DNA of 64,000 nucleotides from Sphingobacterium kitahiroshimense. GTDB lineage: Bacteria > Bacteroidota > Bacteroidia > Sphingobacteriales > Sphingobacteriaceae. A program made the position numbers and the translations under genes. The stretch covers positions 6,200,001 through 6,264,000 of the forward strand of contig NZ_JAOQNK010000001.1 of assembly GCF_025961315.1 (NCBI RefSeq). Direction: 5' to 3'. Positions 59,166 through 64,000 of the stretch are shown here, piece by piece. The number at the start of each line of letters is the position of its first letter. The stretch's first letter is position 1. The notes below the pieces were generated by a model, which worked only from the letters and a program-made list of their open reading frames with translations, made no database searches and was not told the DNA's origin.

Positions 59166-60038
59166 ATGAGTGTAAAGATAAGTAACCTTTCGAAGTACAT
59201 CGATATCTTAAGTGACTTCGGTTGGAAATTTTATTTCGGTCGAGAGGAGAATAAGGGTAACCTAATTAATTTTCTGAATAGTATTTTAGAAGGCGAACAT
59301 GTTGTAGAGGATCTTACCTATAGCAATGTGGAGGAAGATGGCGATGAACCTAATGAGCGCAAAGTTATTTTTGATTTGCGATGTGTTGGTGTAGGTGGAG
59401 AAGTTTTTCTAGTAGAGATGCAATTGCAGAATCAGGATTTCTTTTTTGATCGTGCGGTGGGTTACACCTCTAGGACCATTAGTCGTCTAGCTAAAAAAGG
59501 AAAGAAAGGAGATAATTATGAGTTACCGCCAATTTATTTTATCGCTGTTTTAGGCTTTCGTTTGGATGTTGCCAATAGTGATAAGTACTTTTATAGTGGT
59601 AAGATTATTGACGAATTCGATCAGGAGGTGCTATATCCTAAGTTGAGTTACAAGATGCTTGTATTACCTAATTTTAATAAAGCTAAAGCCGATTTACCGA
59701 CGATTCTGGATCAATGGATGTATCTTATGAAGCACTTGGATAAAATCGATAAGCTACCTAACTATTTGGATAAAAGAATATTCTCCCGTATCTTTGAACT
59801 AGGAGAACTGGCAAAACTAACGCCTGAGGAACAGATGTCATACATATCCAGCTTAGATCGTAAACGCGATTATACCAACACGTTGGCATACGCAAAAAAA
59901 GAAGGACAGAAAGAAGCAGAGGCTAAAGCCTATGCTGAGAAAATCGCTTCAGCAAGAGAGTTAAAGAAATCTGGAGTAAGCAATGAAATTATTTCAAAAA
60001 GTTTAGGCATATCTTTGGAGGTTATTAACAAACTTTAA
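59166..60038 (+). CDS. Rpn-family PD-(D/E)XK nuclease, subtype C
   Basis: 290 residues. N-terminal DFGWKFYFGREENKGNLINF replaces the usual DxxFKxxFG motif, keeping Asp17. Catalytic candidates are Asp70 (VIFDLRCV) and Glu84-x-Gln86 (LVEMQLQ). The C-terminal part has KLTPEEQMSYISSLDRKRDY (about 216-235), a Lys/Glu-rich linker and a tail (ARELKKSGVSNEIISKSLGI, SLEVINKL) that keeps the HTH-like pattern but differs in sequence from the other tails. Just after the stop, GAAAAACTGAAG remains of an older tail, then the Rpn terminator. So this gene appears to have replaced an earlier Rpn here too. Confidence 0.92.
   Translation: MSVKISNLSKYIDILSDFGWKFYFGREENKGNLINFLNSILEGEHVVEDLTYSNVEEDGDEPNERKVIFDLRCVGVGGEVFLVEMQLQNQDFFFDRAVGYTSRTISRLAKKGKKGDNYELPPIYFIAVLGFRLDVANSDKYFYSGKIIDEFDQEVLYPKLSYKMLVLPNFNKAKADLPTILDQWMYLMKHLDKIDKLPNYLDKRIFSRIFELGELAKLTPEEQMSYISSLDRKRDYTNTLAYAKKEGQKEAEAKAYAEKIASARELKKSGVSNEIISKSLGISLEVINKL
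59835..60038 (+). CDS. possible intragenic small Rpn (RpnS-like) from subtype C
   Basis: In-frame ATG (Met224) 4 nt after TGAGGA. The SD match is weaker and closer than in subtypes A and B, but the position in the protein is the same. The product would have 67 residues. Confidence 0.35.
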   Translation: MSYISSLDRKRDYTNTLAYAKKEGQKEAEAKAYAEKIASARELKKSGVSNEIISKSLGISLEVINKL

Positions 60039-60079
60039 AATCGAAAAACTGAAGTAGAACAGTGTTCTAAAATATACAG

Positions 60080-60110
60080 AACCGTTTGGGATGACCAAGC
60101 GGTTTTTTTT
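60080..60110 (+). terminator. conserved Rpn terminator
   Basis: ACCGTTTGGGATGACCAAGC followed by GGTTTTTTTT. No NTF2 leader follows it here. Confidence 0.88.
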
Positions 60111-60141
60111 GTGCAATTCCAAATCATTCCTTCTTCTATGA

Positions 60142-60324
60142 ATGAAAGGTAGTTTTCTGCTTCATAGGATAAACTTTACTTTTAGTCATGAAGAGAAGAA
60201 AGAGTGTCTAAAAAATTTTCAGACAATTTATAAGAAATGTGGTAATCAAAAGGTAATGGAAATTTATCTCTTTAATTTCAGCTCACTAAATAGCGTGTTT
60301 CTTTTAAGATATATACAGAAATAA
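60142..60324 (+). CDS. short ORF, doubtful
   Basis: 60 codons, basic and aromatic (INFTFSHEEKKECLKNFQTI). No family, no RBS of note. It may be a remnant of a small orphan gene. The remaining intergenic sequence to 60401 shows nothing. Confidence 0.25.
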   Translation: MKGSFLLHRINFTFSHEEKKECLKNFQTIYKKCGNQKVMEIYLFNFSSLNSVFLLRYIQK

Positions 60325-60401
60325 ATCGCTATTTTTAATAAAGGATAGCTTATATTTTCCAAACCCAAACCTTTGAACAAATAATATAAAAAGACGGAGC
60401 A

Positions 60402-60884
60402 ATGATTTTTTTCTTAGATATAGACGGAGTATTGGTTCATGCTAATCCACATCAGAAAGTGGAATTGGATGAGGATGGTTTTTATAAGTTTAATCCGCAA
60501 GCTATTCAGATTTTAAAGTCTGTTATTTATAAAACGAAGGACAAAGTCATTCTTTCCACATCACATCGTTTTAAATATAGTATTCAAGAATGGAAAGTCA
60601 TTTTTAAAACTAGGGGACTGGAGCTGAAAAATCTTTCCATTTTAGATGATAAAGCATATTTTTCAAATCATCGACATACTCGAAAAGAGGAGATTTTAGG
60701 ATGGATTCAATCCAATAATTTAGACTATAAAGAAATTGTCATTATAGATGATGATAAGTCCCTGAATGATTTACCTGCACATCTAAAGGCTCGTTTAGTC
60801 TTGACAAATTCTTATACTGGTTTAAATGATGTAAATGACTTAAAACGAATTTTACAGAGAAGGTTGTCAAGTAAGATCGATTGA
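60402..60884 (+). CDS. HAD-superfamily protein (HAD domain of the RNA-repair/SAK type)
   Basis: 160 residues. Motif I FFLDIDGVLVH gives the nucleophile Asp6 and acid/base Asp8; motif II is the Ser/Thr in VILSTSHR; motif IV is IVIIDDDKSL. No cap domain. Such compact HAD proteins resemble the HAD domain found in Swiss Army Knife RNA repair proteins and act as phosphatases. Substrate unknown. Stands alone downstream of the last Rpn gene. Confidence 0.8.
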   Translation: MIFFLDIDGVLVHANPHQKVELDEDGFYKFNPQAIQILKSVIYKTKDKVILSTSHRFKYSIQEWKVIFKTRGLELKNLSILDDKAYFSNHRHTRKEEILGWIQSNNLDYKEIVIIDDDKSLNDLPAHLKARLVLTNSYTGLNDVNDLKRILQRRLSSKID

Positions 60885-60992
60885 GAACTTATAGTTCTAC
60901 ACTATTAAACACGAGGTTGGGATTACTCCCGTAAATTCAATTGAGAAATCAAGAATAATACAATTTATTACAAAGCTTAAAATTAATTGATC

Positions 60993-61247
60993 ATGGAGTT
61001 TTTAAATTCGGACTCACATTTATCGCTACTATATCGTAAAGCCAAAGAAAGCTTCGAATGGTGTATTCAAAGTGATGAAAATGAATTCTTGAAAGATGAA
61101 TTAAGCATGTCTTTTAATGATATTGTGTTAATTGAAAAAGATATAAAAATTGTATTTTCGAAAAGAGTTTTCGAGGAGTATAATATTGAGGTATGTTTAC
61201 TTTTGTCTGCAGGTAATATTGAAGTTGGCAAATACCCTATATATTGA
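60993..61247 (+). CDS. small hypothetical protein
   Basis: 84 residues from the ATG at 60993 (a TTG lies two codons upstream). Helical N-terminus (LLYRKAKESFEWCIQSDENE) followed by beta strands (IVLIEKDIKIVFSKRVF). No family known. Size and company suggest an orphan immunity-type gene. Confidence 0.5.
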   Translation: MEFLNSDSHLSLLYRKAKESFEWCIQSDENEFLKDELSMSFNDIVLIEKDIKIVFSKRVFEEYNIEVCLLLSAGNIEVGKYPIY

Positions 61248-61408
61248 AAATGATAAAAATGAAGGTATTGATGATAGTTTAATTTTGTATTAGATTAACA
61301 TTGAGAAGAGAAATCCGTTAGCTTATTATTTACTAAGGTTAAGCTTTACGCTTCGAAACTTTTTTCAAATAAAGTCATTAGGACTACGATATAAATAATT
61401 TGTTTTTA

Positions 61409-61813
61409 ATGAAAAGAAAAACTATAATTTTGGTGATTGTTTTGGCTTTGATAGCTTTTTTTCTCTTTGGTGTAAAATATGAAACGATCATATATCTGGG
61501 TATGTCATCTTCAACATCAGACGGTTACAGTATTGATGCACAAGTGAAAATAGATGGAGAGCTGATTACAAAAGATAGTATCAATAATAATCCATATAAA
61601 TATAAGACGATAAAAAAGAAATTGGGTATTGGTTTTCGGAAAGTTGAAATTTTATCTGTAAAAGCTGATGTTTACAGCACAGAGACTTTATTAATATTTC
61701 CGAATCAGTTTATTCTTATGGAATTCCTTCCTGCAACAGATATGAATAAAAAAATTATCTATCCACAACGATTTGATATAGCGAATGGATTTAATCCTTT
61801 TTATTATGAGTAG
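61409..61813 (+). CDS. small membrane-anchored hypothetical protein
   Basis: 134 residues from the ATG at 61409. One N-terminal membrane segment (TIILVIVLALIAFFLFGV), then an extracytoplasmic beta-rich domain (YSIDAQVKIDGELITKDSIN, FRKVEILSVKADVYSTETLL). No recognised family. The same frame stays open for 61 codons beyond its TAG stop (see next entry), so the gene may be a truncated or fused form. Confidence 0.5.
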   Translation: MKRKTIILVIVLALIAFFLFGVKYETIIYLGMSSSTSDGYSIDAQVKIDGELITKDSINNNPYKYKTIKKKLGIGFRKVEILSVKADVYSTETLLIFPNQFILMEFLPATDMNKKIIYPQRFDIANGFNPFYYE

Positions 61814-61999
61814 GAAGGCTTTAAACATTTATTCGTAAAGAAAAAACCTGTTTATGTTTTTGATAAGATAAGTACGAATAGATTTACTGGAGAAAAAATT
61901 AGAATGTTTAGGTTGTTTATAGATAATATCGCGATAGATGAATATGAAGATTTTGTTTCTGGCAGTGATTCCGATAGTTTAGAACTAGTTAAAAACTAG
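61814..61999 (+). pseudogene. in-frame extension beyond an amber stop, gene fragment
   Basis: Directly after TAG (61811-61813) the frame continues for 61 codons without a usable start near its beginning: EGFKHLFVKKKPVYVFDKIS, then EDFVSGSDSDSLELVKN and stop. It is protein-like and probably the C-terminal piece of another orphan gene joined here, or the rest of the upstream gene after a nonsense mutation. A further piece (LDKLPKFVKNFDKERFKNDM, 62019-62110) follows after more stops. Confidence 0.4.
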
Positions 62000-62113
62000 A
62001 TTATGGAGTCTTTATAAAATTTAGATAAGTTGCCCAAGTTTGTAAAAAATTTTGATAAAGAAAGATTCAAAAATGATATGAATATTATTCTAGCTTCATT
62101 TGTCGATTAAGTT

Positions 62114-62149
62114 GGCAACGCTTTGGAGAAGTTGGAGCGTTGCCTTTTA
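62114..62149. terminator. bidirectional terminator between converging genes
   Basis: GGCAACGCT (62114-62122) and AGCGTTGCC (62136-62144) form a perfect 9-bp stem with a T-rich tail on the plus strand. It lies 7 bp past the stop of the minus-strand hydrolase. Confidence 0.8.
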
Positions 62150-62156
62150 TCGTAAT

Positions 62157-63581
62157 TTATTTTAACAATTCTTTTAACTTTTCCATTGCATTCGTGTTTT
62201 CCGCGTTTAATTCTAAACTTTTTTTATAATTTTCAATAGCTTTTTTAAGATGACCGTCCATCATATACGCTTCTCCTAAAGAGTCGTAAGCTTCATACGA
62301 TTTTGGAAAAGATAAAATTTCGAGTGTGAATAAGTCTATTGCTTTTTTATGTAAACCTCTTTTAATCATCTCGTAGCCTTTGGCATTCAGGTCGGCTTCA
62401 GATATTTCTAATTTTGATTCTTTTATAAGAAATTTAGCTTCATCAAAACCCTTATCCAAACAAGTGTTGATTATTTTTTTTGTATAAAAATAAGTATCTA
62501 GCTTTGGTGTTGAACCAGCAATTGTTTTTTCCATAAAAAAACGAGCATCTAAAAATCCTTGATCTAGGTCTTTATTAGTAAGTAAAATTATAGTATAATT
62601 TTGTTTATCAAATATACGCCATTCAGCACCAACACCAAAATGCCCGCCACTGTGTCCATAAATTCCAGATCCTCGTGCTCCTGCAAACTGCATTCCGTAT
62701 CCATATCGGTCGTTTTCAGGTTCCTTTTTCATAAAATTTGTATAATCAGCATTTAAGAGCTTATTATTTTTAAATGCCAATGCAAATTTGTACAAATCAT
62801 TTATGGTGGTATAGCCACCACCTGCAGAACTGCCCTTGACAGCACTCATGAAAAATGTTTTTTGTAACTGGTTTGGATAAACATCTGATAATGTGTAGTT
62901 TTCTGCTTCATTTTCTATAATGTGGTCAACGTCAACATTGCCCGTATTTAGCATCTTTGCTTTTGAGAAAATATGCTTTTTAATATAGTCATCATAGGGC
63001 ATTTTACTCACAGTTTCTATAATTCTACCGAGCAAAATATAGTTTGTATTCCTGTAAGAGAATTGCTCATTCGGTTTAAATTCCAACGGTTCATCTTCAT
63101 ATAATTTGGAAAGACTTTCTATTGTTCTAAATTTTATTTTAGAAGTATTCAAAAACTTATCGGAATAAAAATAATCAGCCAGCCCACTTCTGTGCATGAG
63201 TAATAATCTAATTGTGATAGAATCTCTTGCTACCTTATTTGGGTAATCTGGGATAAATTTCCCAATAGGATCATCCAAGGATAATTTTCCAGCTTGGATT
63301 AACTGAAATATAGCAACTGCAGTGAATGATTTTCCTATGGAAGCATAAGAAAATCTTGTGTCCGTATTATTTTTGACTTTGTGACCCAAATGAGCAAACC
63401 CATAAGATTTTTGCAATAAAATACTATCATCTTTAGCTATTAAAACGGCACCGCTAAAACCTTCTAAAGAATCTAGATAGTTAATAATCTCGCTTGCTTT
63501 AGTGTCTTGAGAAAAAACGGTTTTATTATTTGTGCAAGAAAATATAATAATGGTAGCTAATAGTTGGATACATTTTTTCAT
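62157..63581 (-). CDS. serine hydrolase lipoprotein (class C beta-lactamase fold) with C-terminal TPRs
   Basis: 474 residues with a lipobox (IIIFSC, Cys16). Motifs: S81-I-G-K84, YRN in SYRNTNYILLGRII (near 171), and HSG in GHSGGHFGV (near 312). The last 90 residues hold two TPR repeats (EAYDSLGEAYMMDGHLKKAI, then ENYKKSLELNAENTNAMEKL). The start overlaps the MarR stop by 4 bp (ATGA), so both are translated from one message. Similar hydrolase-TPR proteins are frequent in Bacteroidota; substrate unknown. Confidence 0.92.
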   Translation of the reverse strand: MKKCIQLLATIIIFSCTNNKTVFSQDTKASEIINYLDSLEGFSGAVLIAKDDSILLQKSYGFAHLGHKVKNNTDTRFSYASIGKSFTAVAIFQLIQAGKLSLDDPIGKFIPDYPNKVARDSITIRLLLMHRSGLADYFYSDKFLNTSKIKFRTIESLSKLYEDEPLEFKPNEQFSYRNTNYILLGRIIETVSKMPYDDYIKKHIFSKAKMLNTGNVDVDHIIENEAENYTLSDVYPNQLQKTFFMSAVKGSSAGGGYTTINDLYKFALAFKNNKLLNADYTNFMKKEPENDRYGYGMQFAGARGSGIYGHSGGHFGVGAEWRIFDKQNYTIILLTNKDLDQGFLDARFFMEKTIAGSTPKLDTYFYTKKIINTCLDKGFDEAKFLIKESKLEISEADLNAKGYEMIKRGLHKKAIDLFTLEILSFPKSYEAYDSLGEAYMMDGHLKKAIENYKKSLELNAENTNAMEKLKELLK

Positions 63582-64000
63582 TTAGTATTTGTTTTACAGT
63601 TTTGGGTAATTTTACTTAATATTTCAAATAATTGTTTTAGTTCTTGTTCTGATAATGAGTTTAATGCAATCTCTCTATTTTTCGTTATGACAGGGTTTAG
63701 TTTTTCAATGATTTCTTTACCACTTGTTGTGATTTTTAACTCCGATTTTCGTTTGTCAGCATCGTCAATAGTTTTTGTTAAATAGTTTTTATTTATCATC
63801 AACTTGATTATTCGCGTCATTGATGCATAATCCTTAAAAACTAAATCGGCAATTTCAGATTGACTTTTATCCTCTTTGTCAATGATAATTAGAATCAAAG
63901 CTTGGTCCACAGTAATCGTTGGTACTATACTAGATATATTTTGTTGACATAATCTACGATAAGCTTTTATAGTTTCTTCAATGGAGTATAGTACGGTGCT
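63578..64000 (-). CDS. MarR-family transcriptional regulator, 5' end outside the window
   Basis: 141 codons are visible and the frame is open to the window edge, so the real start lies beyond 64000; an internal GTG at 63910 is not the start, because the upstream codons (YSIEETIKAYRRLCQQN) match the usual N-terminal helix of MarR proteins. The winged HTH is seen in SQSEIADLVFKDYASMTRII and NYLTKTIDDADKRKSELKIT, with the wing residues DKR. It overlaps the downstream hydrolase gene and probably controls it. Confidence 0.85.
   Translation of the reverse strand, partial: STVLYSIEETIKAYRRLCQQNISSIVPTITVDQALILIIIDKEDKSQSEIADLVFKDYASMTRIIKLMINKNYLTKTIDDADKRKSELKITTSGKEIIEKLNPVITKNREIALNSLSEQELKQLFEILSKITQNCKTNTK

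Noticed and set aside
33460..60038. Transposon with Rpn as transposase
   Set aside because: No terminal inverted repeats or target-site duplications are visible at module ends; Rpn genes are only named transposase-like because of their family name.
33109..60110. CRISPR array or integron-like array
   Set aside because: Repeats are whole genes and their flanks with irregular spacing; no short regular repeats, no integrase and no attC-like sites were seen.
60987..60992. TTG start for the small protein at 60993
   Set aside because: A normal ATG follows after two codons; the same reasoning applies to the TTG at 61400 and the GTG at 41995.

Overview
The window reads as chromosomal DNA of a Bacteroidota bacterium, most likely Sphingobacteriaceae (Sphingobacterium or Pedobacter type). 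This is inferred from a SusC/SusD pair with surface lipoproteins, a membrane-anchored AraC regulator, several class C beta-lactamase-like serine hydrolases, A-rich start regions with few Shine-Dalgarno sequences, TAnnTTTG-type promoter elements and AT-rich intergenic DNA. No rRNA, tRNA, CRISPR array, complete insertion sequence, phage or plasmid backbone was seen.

Layout. (1) 1-9.7 kb: a TPR sensor kinase and its NarL-type response regulator, a small lipoprotein, secreted SH3-type and repeat-type proteins, a frameshifted lipoprotein gene and a serine hydrolase, with gene fragments between them. (2) 10-27.4 kb: a polysaccharide utilisation locus. A divergent GntR regulator is followed by SusC, SusD, a DUF5017-like lipoprotein, an (alpha/alpha)-barrel glycosidase or lyase, a GH28-like beta-helix enzyme, an SGNH esterase, a FAD oxidoreductase, a sodium/solute symporter and a Dcu-type dicarboxylate transporter. 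The order suggests capture, breakdown, deacetylation, oxidation and uptake of an acidic, possibly pectin-like glycan; the substrate is inference. (3) 27.7-33 kb: VOC protein, DUF2251-like protein, epoxide-hydrolase-like enzyme, two GH43 enzymes and fragments. (4) 33-48 kb and 58-60 kb: a mosaic in which genes for Rpn-family PD-(D/E)XK nucleases alternate with near-identical genes for a small exported NTF2-like protein. Each gene type carries its own conserved terminator, and the NTF2-like genes share a long conserved leader. Small proteins resembling immunity proteins (DUF3885, GGCT fold, WGR, beta-propeller-like), an AraC regulator and lysS sit between the modules. (5) 49-58 kb: a minus-strand set of hydrolase, AraC regulator and secreted proteins, a divergent serine hydrolase, an esterase and a HEXXH metallopeptidase. 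(6) 60-64 kb: a HAD protein, small orphan genes, and a MarR regulator overlapping a serine hydrolase with TPR repeats.

The most notable signal is the Rpn/NTF2-like module family. I count three intact Rpn genes, one with a single nonsense codon and at least five decayed pieces, plus four full-length NTF2-like genes, one lacking its signal peptide, and at least two 3' fragments. The four long Rpn reading frames share an HTH-like C-terminal tail although their nuclease domains belong to at least two very different subtypes. Each has an in-frame internal ATG near the start of the tail, preceded by a purine-rich Shine-Dalgarno-like sequence that is very strong in two of them. This matches the gene-within-gene toxin/antitoxin layout reported for E. 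coli Rpn proteins. The repeats appear to have driven duplication, truncation and gene fusion across the window.
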